Of a stretch of 64,000 nt of DNA, positions 21,801 to 33,808 are shown one piece after another. Location: positions 10,763,001 to 10,827,000 of the forward strand of contig NC_092680.1 of assembly GCF_964355755.1 (NCBI RefSeq), written 5' to 3'. Every line of letters begins with the position of its first letter. Within the stretch, counting starts at the first letter, position 1. This DNA comes from Antedon mediterranea. Lineage: Eukaryota > Echinodermata > Crinoidea > Comatulida > Antedonidae. Made by a program: the position numbers and the translations under genes. Below the pieces are notes generated by a model that saw nothing but the letters and a program-made list of their open reading frames with translations, searched no databases and was not told the DNA's origin.

Positions 21801-23993
21801 AAAATCTCTGTAATAATGTACTTTTTAATTACTGTAATAATCTAGGCATAGATTATGTTGACCAGGCCAGTGAGAGGACGATCGACTGTACAGTACTACC
21901 ATAAGTCTTCTAGGTAGATACAACTTATTTCTTGTCTACAAAGTGTACAGTAGTATGCTAATAGTACTATTATTAGATTAGGTAGTTGGAGTAGTTTGGA
22001 GAGATACATCTATTTATAAGAGAGTACTTTATATTTATAGATATAATACCAATAGGTACCATGTATTGGGAGGCAATTCAACAGTTATGAATAAAAAAAA
22101 CTCTGTATGCTTTTTTCTGGCTGTGAAATATAAAATTGTTAAATGAAAAAGAAAATTTAGGGTTATCATCCCAGTATTTACAGTCTAAATTTGATCTTTA
22201 TGCAACAATAGGCATAAACGATTTCTTAATTAACAGGTATAAAAGCAAATTAAAAGCCCTACGTACTCTGTATGTTGGAGGAAATAAGCATAAGTGCAAA
22301 TAAATCCTTGACCACAGGATGTAATTCACTATTTGGAATCAGTAGTACACGACTGTGTTGGACCATAATGTGGTCCAGGGTGACGGGCCAGGAATGATGG
22401 TAGTGCCCAGTATACAATGTAGTTTAGCCTCAAGGCAATACCATGTAGCTGGATTAGCTTGGAGAAATACACTAGAGATTTCATGAGATTTGGTGTGTGA
22501 TGATTCAGTTTGATAATTAGCTGTGAAAAAAAATTGTTGAATTATGAAGAAAATATTGTAAAATATAACAAGGAAGTTATACTATAGTATAATTAAGGGG
22601 TAACCGTAAAATATATTATAATAATAAATTAAAATGCAATGGGAATTACTATTACTACTAATATTATGTATACAATACAATATTACAGTTAAATTCATAG
22701 GTCGATATTATTTTATTATTATAAGGAAATCTGTTTTAGAATGAGAAAAAACCGTCCCAACCTAGATTTGAACCCAGCTATCAATAAAGCTATAAAGCTA
22801 TTGGTACGAGTTGACCAATTATTTGGGTACGAGTTAGCCAAGTTTTGTAAGAGTTGACATGGGTACGTTACGGAATACGGATAAAGATCAACCCGTACCC
22901 CCATGCCGACTCGTTCCCATCCCATGGTAGAATACTACTTACATGTTAGTTTAGCCTAGCTGGGCTAACCTACCTCACCTCTCACATGCGCTCCTGAAAA
23001 AACGCGACCGAAATTACTGGAACCCTACCCTAGCCTACTAGACCTAGATAGTAGTGATCCGTAGTACCATGGAACTATAATAAATGGTAGACGTACTAGT
23101 ACTGTGTAGTATATGTTAACATGTCTGGCTCTACGAGGCTTTTTTATGCTCATAAGATGGCTTTTTTGGGCTTCCCAATATAGGCCTATGCCTATAGCTA
23201 GGACAGATTTCCCATTCCTGCAGGCCTTTAGCCTATGCTCTAGTAGGGCGGCCGGGTGTACTCTGGTCGATTCACCCCTGGTCGACTCGTACCCATGCCA
23301 ACTCGTACTTAACTTCCTACCCTAAACTCGTATCCAACCAAATAATTGGTTGATTTCTTGCTAGACTAGTAGGCCTAGCCTAGCTACATTATTCATTATG
23401 CCCTGCTAAAATTAAGCGACGTTGGGCCTGGTTAGAGCTTGGATGGGAGACCATCTGGGAATAACGGGTGCTGTATACGGAGCTGGGGTCCCGTTAGGCA
23501 TTTGAAATCAGCACTGCTGACTCTTATGGCAGCCCTTGCATCTAGTATCTGCCTCAGACCTCTGGTCAATGTGGGCACTGGACGAGAGAAGCCCTTGATC
23601 AATGTTAGGACCAATCAAGGTGCTTTAAACAGTCCTGGCTTTGTTTGTATCAAACCTGTTAGTGGCGGTAATTATCGCTGTTGGTTTCGATTAAATAAAT
23701 AAAATAAAATAAAATAAAATAAAATAAAAGGTAGATGAGCTACTAGACTAATTACGTAATTCGTATAATAATAACAATAATTGACTAGAAGGTCTAAAAG
23801 CGGCGGAAAACACCTATCCATTCTTGCATGGCAGTACGAAAACCTGCCTATGGTTGTACATCATTGTAAATTGTCAACACACACTGTGCTACAGACAGTG
23901 TACCGTGTGTTAAAAGTACAGCATTTATAGCAGACAGCAACGTGTATAACTTGCTATAGTTTTACAGATAGCACCTGTGGACAGTAGCAGAAT
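15812..23993. repeat. 8.2 kb imperfect palindrome
   Basis: The left arm (15812-~19690) reads as the reverse complement of the right arm (~19867-23993). The outer ends match (ATTCTGCTACTGTCC against GGACAGTAGCAGAAT), as do many internal landmarks such as the CACTACCATCATTCC region, the GTACGAGT cluster and AAAAAACATCGATAAAA near the centre. The spacer is ~180 bp around 19776. The arms differ by scattered substitutions and small indels plus one SINE insertion. The AT-rich arms have no convincing ORF. It could be a foldback element or an inverted duplication; I see no clear target duplication because the two flanks are unrelated. Confidence 0.85.
23412..23729 (+). mobile_element. 5S rRNA-derived SINE (SINE3-like)
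   Basis: The first ~65 bp match the 3' half of 5S rRNA, including the internal-promoter C-box region (CTTGGATGGGAGACC) and GGGTGCTGTA. A ~190 bp body and an AAATA-type tail follow. The 5' part of the 5S region is missing, so this is a 5'-truncated copy. The left palindrome arm has the empty site (TAGCAGGGC next to an A/T run at ~16073), so insertion followed palindrome formation. Any target duplication is hidden in the A-run. Confidence 0.85.
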
Positions 23994-26230
23994 CGGGTGC
24001 ACCAACATAATTTCTGTGACTACAATTAATGGCTTTTTTCAGTTCCTTACTACAACACTTAAATCTATCTGTAGCTTCATTTGTTTTATAATCTTAGCCT
24101 TCCTATATAATTTTCTTTTCTTTGTACAAAGTTTCTTAATTTCTGTAGTAATCCATGGAAATAATGTAGTCTTATTTCTTTTCTTAATAGGCACAGATTC
24201 ATATTTTCAAACATAAAACAATTTTTCCAATTAAAATTAATTAATATGCTTTTCATCTTTTCAAAATCTGCATTTTTTTAGTGCATAAACAGTTTTTGTT
24301 ATAACTTTGTCACGTTGTTTTGATATCCTTAGACATATCTCAATTGCCTCATGATCACATGAGTCAAAATTGTTAATAATTTGACATTTATCAATTAAAA
24401 GTGGATTACTAACAAAAGCCAAGTCCAAAAAGTGCACATCCTCATTTCATGTTCCATAAGAAGGCTGTTCTATTATTTGCACTAGTCCAGTTGCCATTGT
24501 TCCTTCTACCAAGCTTCCTGCTTGGGCGGATAAACCATTGTTCACATTCAAACAATTCCAATCAACATGAATATTAAAGTCGCCTATGAGTAATACCTGT
24601 TTGTAATCAACAACTTTTGTTTGAACTTTATCTAGATTATCAATAAAGGAATTTAAATATTGAACATTTGAAGAAGGCGGCCTATAAAACACTCCTAATA
24701 AAATTTTACCTATATTACTATGACATTCTATCCAAATCAGTTCAAGTGTATCAACATTGAGATCTGTGCATAAAGATGGATTTAAACATGTTTTACAAGC
24801 AATTAAAACCCCCCTCCATGAGAATTTCTATCCTTTCTAAAAATATCATTGTTTAAAAGCTGACTATCATATACTGTGTTAACGAGCCATGTCTCTGATA
24901 TAGCAATGACGTCATGAGACGAAGAAGAAAATCTAACATTGAAATCTAATAATTTGTTTTTCACACTTCTTATATTACAATAGAATAAACTTAACATTTT
25001 ACATGATTTTGTGTTACCTGAATTTACTATATTACTGCTATTATTACTAGAATCATTGTTTCTATTAATTTCATTTAATGTTATGTCATTATCATCAGCA
25101 CTCTTCATCTTAGCTACATTTATTACGGCTTCATCTACTTTGCCATTTTTTCAGTGTTCAACAAAATCAGCAAAATTTCGCTTTATGTCCTACTTGTTTA
25201 CAAACCCAACACACAACTGCTTTTCCATGTCTGCAAACTCGTCGTACATGTTCACTCTCGCCACAGAAATGACAATTTGCTACAGGCATGCTTTGATGAT
25301 CTCTAGTGTGCGTGCTTCCAGTTCTTATATTTTTCTTTGGTGATATTATTGACAGTACATTATTAATACTCTTAACCAAGGCTAATGTACCCCTCAAGTT
25401 AAGATGTAAACCATGACTTGTAAACTTTGATGAATACACTCCATATCGTGTAGTGAAAGCTCGGCTGTGATCAATAACAATGTTACCGAAAGAATATTTG
25501 AGCATTTCATTTACGTCAAAAACGCGTCTGTTTAATGAAAGATCATCAAGTCTCGGGCAAATCGCTGAGATGAAAACCTCGCCTGTTATCCTCATTTTAA
25601 GCCTTGATATCATATCAGTGTAGTCGTTCTTTAGCCTATCCAAGTCAAAGTTGATATCCCAACAGTCATTTGTTCCAGCATGAATGACAACATTTTCTAC
25701 ATTGGTCAGATCGATCTCACATAATGTATAGTTAACTTGTTCCACAGTTGCTCCTCTTAATGTTCTCACAGATGTTTCACATAGACCATTTGTCTTAATA
25801 TGCTTCAGCATAGAGTCACCTATTATTAGATTTCTTTGTTGATTAGCTGGAATTTGTTTGGCTGGAATCTGTTTAACTGGAATATGTTTAGCTGGAATTT
25901 GTTTAGCTGGAAGTTGTTTTGCTGTAATTTGTTCGGCTTTCTTTGTAGGCTTAGGTGATACATTATTATAAGTAATATTTTACAAATTTTCTTCACAGAC
26001 TTTGCCTTCTTCCCTCCTAGTGATACTGAGGCAAGGGTTATTCAAATTAATAGATGTTTGAGTATTTGATTTTACAACTGATCTCTTTGCTGAACATCTT
26101 GGTTGTTTGAAATCCTGTTCACTTACTAGAACCTGTAACGTCTTGACTTGTTCCTCTAATACAGCATTCCTATCAATAATTTCCTTATACGAGGATGAGA
26201 GTTTTAAAACGTTTAAGACCATTTTGAGCA
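23994..26230 (-). mobile_element. LINE remnant (CR1/L2-like, esterase ORF1)
   Basis: A minus-strand non-LTR retrotransposon that retains ORF1 (coiled coil, SGNH esterase, zinc knuckles) and the endonuclease part of ORF2. The reverse transcriptase is missing because the sequence is cut by the right end of the palindrome at ~23994. The 5' side runs directly into the ~88 bp satellite. Both ORFs carry disabling changes. The clade is inferred from the esterase-type ORF1, known in CR1/L2-group LINEs. Confidence 0.75.
23998..25108 (-). pseudogene. LINE ORF2 fragment: APE-like endonuclease
   Basis: The N-terminal part (from 25108) has the endonuclease motifs CNIRSVKNK and ISETW. After a +/-1 shift in a run of six G at ~24811-24816, the frame continues with FYRPPSS and GDFNIHVDW (24447-24692). 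A TGA at ~24444-24446 then interrupts it, where a Trp codon fits the context. Beyond it, LDLAFVSNP and the SCDHEAI motif follow, then a Lys-rich linker to the truncation. Asn, Glu and Asp/Asn catalytic positions are visible. The RT domain is absent. It is a dead copy: one frameshift, one nonsense codon and truncation. Confidence 0.75.
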
Positions 26231-26231
26231 T
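25167..26231 (-). pseudogene. LINE ORF1: coiled coil, SGNH esterase, CCHC
   Basis: Read on the minus strand, a short coiled-coil-like segment (EIIDRNAVLEEQVKTLQ, encoded ~26130-26180) is followed by an in-frame TAA at 25980-25982. The same frame then carries five AKQIP-type pentapeptide repeats (~25838-25925) and an SGNH hydrolase domain with block I GDSM (at ~25811), block III GTND and block V GLHL. It ends with two CCHC knuckles (CHFCGESEHVRRVC and CWVCKQVGHKAKFC). An ATG at 25811 falls inside the GDSM motif and is not the true start. The first codons at 26231 read through satellite sequence, so the authentic N-terminus is lost. Confidence 0.75.
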
Positions 26232-29200
26232 TTCGACAAAACTTTTTCACACAAAACATCAAAGTGTACAAAAAAGCTTCAAATCGCATTTGGAGACGTT
26301 TTAGACCATTTTGTGATTTTCGAAAAAACTTGTTAACACAAAAACACAAAAGTGCTTAGAATAGCTTCAAATCGCATTTGGAGACGTTTTAGACCATTTT
26401 GTGCATTTCAATGAAACTTGGTTACACAAAAACATCAAAGTGCTTAAAATCAAATTAGAAACCGTTTTAGACCATTTTGAGCATTTCGATAAAACTTTTC
26501 ACACAAAAACATCAAAGAGCACAATATAGCTTAATATCGTATTTGAAAACGTTTTAGACCATTTTGAGCATTTCGACAAAACTTTTTCACACAAAACATC
26601 AAAGTGTACAGAATAGCTTCAAATCGCATTGGAGACGTTTTAGACCATTTTGTGATTTTCGAAAAAACTTGTTAACATAAAAACACCAAAGTGCTAAGAA
26701 TAGCTGCTTCAAATCGCATTTGGAGACGTATTAGACCATTTTGTGCGTTTCGATGAAAATTGGTTACACAAAAACATCAAAGTGCTTAAAATCACATTAG
26801 AAACCGTCTTAGACCATTTTGAGCATTTCGATAAAACTTTTCACAAAAAACAACAAAGAGCACAAAATAGCTTAATATCGTATTTAAAAACGTTTTAGAC
26901 CATTTTGAGCATTTCGACAAAACTTTTTCACACAAAACATCAAAATGTACAGAATAGCTTCAAATTGCATTTGGAGACGTTTTAGACCATTTTGTGATTT
27001 TCAAAAAAACTTGTTAACATAAAAACACCAAAGAGCTAAAAACCAAGTTTCATCGAAATGAACAAAATGGTCTAAAACGTCTTCAAATGCGATTTGAAGC
27101 TATTCTAAGCACTTTGGTGTTTTTATGTTAAGTTTTTTCGAAAATCACAAAATAGTCTAAAACGTCTCCAAATGCGATTTGAAACTATTCTAAGCACTTT
27201 GGTGGTGTTTTTATGTTAACAAGTTTTCTCGAAAATCAGAAAATGGTCTAAAACGTCTCCAAATGCGATTTGAAGCTATTCTTAGCACTTTGGTGTTTTT
27301 ATGTTTAACAAGTTTTTTCGAAAATCACAAAATGGTCAAAAACGTCTCCAAATGCGATTTGAAGCTATTTTTAGCACTTTGGAGCTTTTATGTTAACATT
27401 TTTTTTCGGAAATCACAAAATGATCTAAAACGTCTCGTAATCCGATTTGCACTTTGGTGTTTTTATGTTAACAAGTTTTTTCGAAAATAACAAAATGGTC
27501 TAAAACGTCTCCTAATGCGATTTGCAGCTATTCTGTACACTTTGATGGTTTGTGTGAAAAAGTTTTGTCGAAATGCTCAAAATGGTCTAAAACGTTTTAA
27601 AATACCATATTAAAATATTTTGTGCATTTTGATGTTTTTGTGTGAAAAGTTTTATCGAAATGCTAAAAATGGTATAAAACGGTTTCTTATGTGATTCTAA
27701 GCACTTTGATGTTTTAGTGTAACCAAGTTTCATCGAAATGCACAAAATGGTCTAAAACGTTTTCAAATGCGATTTGAAGCTATTCTGTACACTTTGATGT
27801 AAAGTTTTGTAGAAATGCTCAAAATGGTCTAAAACGTTTTTAAATACGATATTAAGCTATTTTGTGCTCTTTGATGTTTTTGTGTGAAAAGTTTTATCGA
27901 AATGCTAAAAATGGTATAAAACGGTTTCTAATGTGATTTTAAGCACTTTGATGTTTTTGTGTAAACAAGTTTCATCGAATTGCACAAAATGGTCTAAAAC
28001 TTCTCCAACTGCGATTTGAAGCTATTCTAAGCACTTTTGTGTTTTTATGTTAACAATTTTTTTCGAAAATCACAAAATGGTCTAAAACGTCTCCAAATGC
28101 GATTTGAAGCTATTCTGTACACTTTGATGTTTTGTGTGAAAAAGTTTTGTCGAAATGCACAAAACATCTCCAAATGAGATTTGAAGCTATTCTAAGCACT
28201 TTTGTGTTTTTATGTTAACAAGTTTTTTCGAAAATCACAAAATGGTCTAAAACTTCTCCAAATGCGATCTGAAGCTATTCTGAGCACTTTGGTGTTTTTA
28301 TGTTAACAAGTTTTTTCGAAAATCACAAAATGGTGTTTTTGTTTGAATAGTTTTATCGAAATGCTCAAAATGGTCTAAAACGTCTCCAAATGCGATTTGA
28401 AGCTATTCTAAGCACTTTGATGGTTTGTGTTAAAAAGTTTTGTCGAAATGCTCAAAATGGTCTAAAACATTTTTAAATACGATTTGAAGCTACTCTGTGT
28501 TTTTGTGTGAAAAGTTGTATTGAAATGCTCAAAATGGTCTAAAACGTCTCCAAATGCGATTTGAAGCTATTCTGTACACTTTGATGTTTTGTGTGAAAAA
28601 AATTTGTCGAAATTCTCAAAATGTCTAAAAGTTTTCAAATACGATATTAAGCTATTTTGTGCACTTTGATGTTTTTGTGTGAAAAGTTTTATCGAAATGT
28701 TCAAAATGGTCTAAAACGGTTTCTAATGTGATTTTAAGCACTTTGATGTTTTTGTGTAAACAAGTTTCATCGAATTGCACAAAATGGTCTAAAACGTCTC
28801 CAACTGCGATTTGAAGCTATTCTAAGCACTTTTGTGTTTTTATGTTAACAATTTTTTTCGAAAATCACAAAATGGTCTAAAACGTCTCCAAATGCGATTT
28901 GAAGCTATTCTGTACACTTTGATGTTTTGTGTGAAAAAGTTTTGTCGAAATGCACAAAACATCTCCAAATGAGATTTGAAGCTATTCTAAGCACTTTTGT
29001 GTTTTTATGTTAACAAGTTTATTTCGAAAATCACAAAATGGTCTAAAACTTCTCAAAATGCGATCTGAAGCTATTCTGAGCACTTTGGTGTTTTTATGTT
29101 AACAAGTTTTTTCGAAAATCACAAAATGGTCTAAAACGTCTCCAAATGCGATTTGAAGCTATTCTGTACACTTTGAAGTTTTGTGTGAAAAAGTTTTGTC

Positions 29201-30302
29201 GAAATGCTCAAAATGGTCTAAAACGTTTTTAAACACAATTTGAAGCTACTCTTAGCACTTTGGTGTTTTTATGTTAACAAGTTTTTTGGAAAATCACAAA
29301 GTGGTCTAAAACGTCTCCAAATGCGATTTGAAGCTATTCTTATCACTTTGATGTTTTTATGTTAACAAGTTTTTTTTCGAAAATCACAAAATGGTCTAAA
29401 ACGTCTCCAAATGCGATTTGAAGCTATTCTGTACACTTTGATGTTTAGTGTGAAAAAGTATCATCGAAATGCACAAAATGGTCTAAAACGTCTCCAAATG
29501 CGATTTGAAGCTATTCTTAGCACTTTGGTGTTTTTATGTTAACATGTTTTTTTCGAAAATCACAAAATGGTCTAAAACGTCTCCAAATGCGATTTGAAGA
29601 TATTCTGTAAACTTTGGTGTTTTGTGTGAAAAAGCTTTGTCGAAATGCTCAAAATGGTCTAAAACGTTTTTAATTACGATATAAAGCTATTTTGTGCTCA
29701 TTGATGTTTTTGTGTGAATAGTTTTATCGAAATGCTCAAAATGGTCTAAATGGTTTCTAATGTGATTTTAAGCACTTTGATGTTTTTGTGTAACCAAGTT
29801 TCATCGAAATGAACAAAATGGTCTAAAACGTCTCCAAATGCGATTTGAAGCTATTCTAAGCACTTTGGTGTTTTTATGTTAAAAAGTTTTGTCGAAATGC
29901 TCAAAATGGTCTAAAACATTTTTAAATACGATTTGAAGCTACTCTGTGTTTTTGTGTGAAAAGTTGTATTGAAATGCTCAAAATGGTCTAAAACGTCTCC
30001 AAATGCGATTTGAAGCTATTCTGTACACTTTGATGTTTTGTGTGAAAAAAATTTGTCGAAATTCTCAAAATGTCTAAAACGTTTTCAAATACGATATTAA
30101 GCTATTTTGTGCACTTTGATGTTTTTGTGAGAAAAGTTTTATCGAAATGTTCAAAATGGTCTAAAACGGTTTCTTATGCTATTTTAAGCACTTTGATGTT
30201 TTTGTGTAACCAAGTTTCATCGAAATGCACAAAATGCTCTAAAACGTCTCCAAATGCGATTTGAAGCTATTCTAAGCACTTTTGTGTTTTTATGTTAACA
30301 AT

Positions 30303-31131
30303 AGAGAGAAATGGTGAACCGCGATGACGTCACTCAAATTTCTCCGAGTGGGTATAAATTGTAAACAAACCATTTCGCCACATGTTTTTGTATGGGAAAT
30401 TCCGATGGGTTGAGTTAAAAAGGTAGTTAGAAAAGAACGTTTAAAACACACATAATAGCAGTATCTTTTTTTTTTGCAACACCCTTAACAACATATTTTA
30501 TTTCAATTTGGATTGAATTAAGACGCGTTTTTGTTATATACTGTACCCAGCTCTACAGGCCCCAGATAGTTTTGCTGATGCTGTGTTGACCTCGAGTAGC
30601 AGGCCTACTCGAGTGAGCCTAGCACGGATTATCGGTTATTATAATAATAATAATAATAATACCTGTATTGGAAATTCTTTATTGCATACTGTACTACTAC
30701 TACTTTAGCTAGGGTGCTGCTAGGCCTCTCCTAGCTAGGTAGTAAGACTAAATAGAGCATCTCTAGTAGACGTAGGCCTAGAGCATTTAGTTTCAGCTTG
30801 ACAACTGCAATTTTGTTATGTGGCTAGTGATGCTTCCTGCCGGGGGGCTACCGCCAGTAATGAATACTTGATAAGACCATTCTACTATAATACTATAGGG
30901 CTAGTCTAACGTAGACCTACAGATAGATATGAGATATTTTTAGGAATATGATTGTGAATGATGGATGACTAAATACACAAATAGAAAAAGAATTATGAGC
31001 GTTACAGCAACAACATTGGTCAGACGACGCCATGATTCACGTGTATAAACATAGGAAATGTGCCGCCCTCAACGGTTTGTTATGATTTTATACCCACTCG
31101 GATTTTAGACGTCGGTTCGCCATTTCTCTCT
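30303..31131. mobile_element. 829 bp TIR element in the satellite
   Basis: Imperfect inverted ends of ~55 bp begin AGAGAGAAATGG(T/C)GAACCG and share CCGAGTGGGTATAAA. The element splits a satellite unit (uninterrupted equivalent near 32621-32640, TTAACAATTGTTTTCG), giving a 2 bp duplication AT; TA is the alternative reading. The interior is non-coding and rich in TAGGCCTA-like words and an (ATA)n stretch. The superfamily is not assigned. Confidence 0.75.
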
Positions 31132-31345
31132 ATTGTTTTCGAAAATCACAAAATGGTCTAAAAGTCTCCAAATGCGATTTGAAGCTATTCTAAGCACTTT
31201 TGTGTTTTTATGTAAACAATTTTTTTGGAAAATCACAAAATGGTCTAAAACGTCTCCAAATGCGATTTGAAGCTATTCTTATCACTTTGATGTTTTTATG
31301 TTGACAAGTTTTTTTCGAAAATCACAAAATGGTCTAAAACGTCTC

Positions 31346-31741
31346 TGTCATATTATTTATGTTGTGATTCTCTGTGTTTAGAGAAGGATGCTTTAGACCA
31401 GGTCCGCCTTATATTATTAGCCAATCAAAATCGTATAATTTTTGGAGGGAAAATGTTATCCTCCTCTGAAGCCTAAAATTTGCATGTCCAGTATAAAAGT
31501 GGAATGTAATAGATATTAAGGAGAAGAGAGAATAAGATCAGAGTAGATAAACGGAAAGATGATAAAGAAAATAAGGCTTGACTGGTAGTAAGGTGTAATA
31601 ATCGAATTACAAGGAATAAAAGTTCTAGTTGAGTTAAATATACTTTTTGTATGAGTTATCATTCAGTGACAGTGTACGTCGCGTGGAGTTATATATATAC
31701 GCCTGAGAAAGCTCGGAACCAACTAAAATAAATTCACTACA
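31346..31741 (+). mobile_element. solo LTR with 5 bp target duplication
   Basis: A 396 bp sequence starts TGTCATATTATT and ends AATTCACTACA, with perfect GTCTC duplications at 31341-31345 and 31742-31746. The uninterrupted target AACGTCTCCAAATG is the standard satellite sequence. It contains a TATA-like TATAAAAG at ~31492 and AATAAA-type signals near 31615 and 31727. Solo LTRs arise by recombination between the two LTRs of a full element. The family is not identified. Confidence 0.85.
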
Positions 31742-32913
31742 GTCTCCAAATGCGATTTGAAGCTATTCTGTACACTTTGATGTTTAGTGTGAAAAAGTAT
31801 CATCGAAATGCACAAAATGGTCTAAAACGTCTCCAAATGCGATTTGAAGCTATTCTTAGCACTTTGGTGTTTTTATGTTAACATGTTTTTTTCGAAAATC
31901 ACAAAATGGTCTAAAACGTCTCCAAATGCGATTTGAAGATATTCTGTAAACTTTGGTGTTTTGTGTGAAAAAGTTTTGTCGAAATGCTCAAAATGGTCTA
32001 AAACGTTTTTAATTACGATATTAAGCTATTTTGTGCTCATTGATGTTTTTGTGTGAATAGTTTTATCGAAATGCTCAAAATGGTCTAAACGGTTTCTAAT
32101 GTAATTTTAAGCGCTTTGATGTTTTTGTGTAACCAAGTTTCATCGAAATGGACAAAATGGTCTAAAACGTGTCCAAATGCGATTTGAAGCTATTCTAAGC
32201 ACTTTGGTGTTTTTATGTTAAAAAGTTTTGTCGAAATGCTCAAAATGGTCGAAAACATTTTTAAATACGATTTGAAGCTACTCTGTGTTTTTGTGTGAAA
32301 AGTTGTATTGAAATGCTCAAAATGGTCTAAAACGTCTCCAAATGCGATTTGAAGCTATTCTGTACACTTTGATGTTTTGTGTGAAAACAATTTGTCGAAA
32401 TTCTCAAAATGTCTAAACGTTTTCAAATACGATATTAAGCTATTTTGTGCACTTTGATGTTTTTGTGTGAAAAGTTTTATCGAAATGGTCTAAAACGGTT
32501 TCTAATGTGATTTTAAGCACTTTGATGTTTTTGTGTAACCAAGTTTCATCGAAATGCACAAAATGCTCTAAAACGTCTCCAAATGCGATATGAAGCTATT
32601 CTAAGCACTTTTGTGTTTTTATGTTAACAATTGTTTTCGAAAATCACAAAATGGTCTAAAAGTCTCCAAATGCGATTTGAAGCTATTCGAAGCACTTTTG
32701 TGTTTTTATGTTAACATTTTTTTTTGAAAATTACAAAATGGTCTAAAAGTCTCCAAATGCGATTTGAAGCTATTCTTAGCACTTTGGTGTTTTTATGTTA
32801 ACAAGTTTTTTCGAAAATCACAAAATGGTGTTTTTGTTTGAATAGTTTTATCGAAATGGTCTAAAACGTCTCCAAATGCGATTTGAAGCTATTCTAAGCA
32901 CTTTGGTGTTTTT

Positions 32914-33728
32914 AGTCGCGTGGAAGCGACTCTATAGTTCACTATGTCGGTCGGTCTGTCTGTCTGTCTGTCTGTCTGTCGGTCTGTCTGTCGGTCTGTC
33001 TGTCGGTCTGTCTGTCTGTCTGTCTGTCGGTCCGGTATCACTATGCGTTTTAATGCTTTATGACCTTATCTTCATATCAGTTTAATCTAGCTAAGTCAAT
33101 TTTTCACAGAATATTCCTTATGGCCAGGAATCGATGTGGTTATGTTTTCACGGTGCGCAATAAAAAATTACGTGGTCTACGCACGATTTAACGAAATCAC
33201 GTTTGTAATCATATCTTAACAACAACCATGAATCACAATTAAATAAAATTTGGTACTCATAAATTTCAGGGCATAAATCATCATAATATGGCAATACAAT
33301 TACGTGCGTAGCGCATGTTACGCATGCGTACGCGCGCTTAAAATTTTCAAAATTTATTTTCGATGAAATAAGAGTACGTTTCAGGCAATTTTAAGCGTTT
33401 ACAAAATTGCCATGAGTGCGCAGATTTTTGCGCACGCACTGCGCGTTAAATATTATTGCGCACTCTTTTTACCCGATTTCTGTTTTCTTGACTTACTTTT
33501 CAACTCGAAATTACAAAAGTGACAGGCTACGCACGTGTAAATTAAAAAAATATAAATGTTTTTAAACATTTCAACATTTTTTAACATGTTCAGTAATTTC
33601 GGTCAGTATAGTTCACTATGTCGGTCGGTCCGTCTGTCTGTCGGTCTGTCTGTCTGTCGGTCTGTTTGTCTGTCGGTCCGGTATCACTATGCATTGTAGC
33701 ACGCGACTTAATGGCTGTTGGCCTTGTT
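32914..33728 (+). mobile_element. (CTGT)n-bearing dispersed element, long copy
   Basis: Starts AGTCGCGTGGAAGCGACT (a hairpin) and continues TAGTTCACTATGTCGG into a CTGT/CGGT microsatellite. It ends GCACGCGACTT then GTTGGCCTTGTT. It cleanly interrupts satellite GTGTTTTT|ATGTTAAC, with no duplication or only TT. The prefix and microsatellite recur at 33606-33680, so this copy is a partial internal duplication. Shorter relatives are at 47741-47938 and 60114-60315. No ORF; the class is unknown. Confidence 0.65.
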
Positions 33729-33808
33729 ATGTTAACAAGTTTTTTCGAAAATCACAAAATGGTCTAAAACGTCTCCAAATGCGCTTTGAAACTATTCTGT
33801 ACACTTGA

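Larger units (their letters stand above)
26216..33808. repeat. ~88 bp satellite array with orientation switch
   Basis: Units of about 85-90 bp share the core AAAATGGTCTAAAACGTCTC and GATTTGAAGCTATTC. From 26216 to ~27030 they run in the opposite orientation to those from ~27045 onward; the switch is near CCAAGTTTCATCG at ~27040. At least four variant types alternate: GTTAACAAG type, GTGTGAAAAAG type, GATATTAAGC type, and GTAACCAAGTTTCATCG type. They form higher-order blocks of ~340 bp. The array is interrupted by three insertions annotated separately. ORFs inside it are repeat artefacts. Confidence 0.9.

Noticed and set aside
15812-23993. Palindrome as pure assembly or read artefact
   Set aside because: Arms differ by many substitutions and a SINE insertion with an empty site, unlike a foldback read. 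Long reads would still settle it.
32914-33728. Helitron assignment for the CTGT element
   Set aside because: No TC start or CTRR end in either orientation, and insertion is not clearly between A and T.
26216-33808. CRISPR-like array of regularly spaced repeats
   Set aside because: Units are contiguous variants of one sequence without unique spacers, in a eukaryotic context with LINEs and LTRs.
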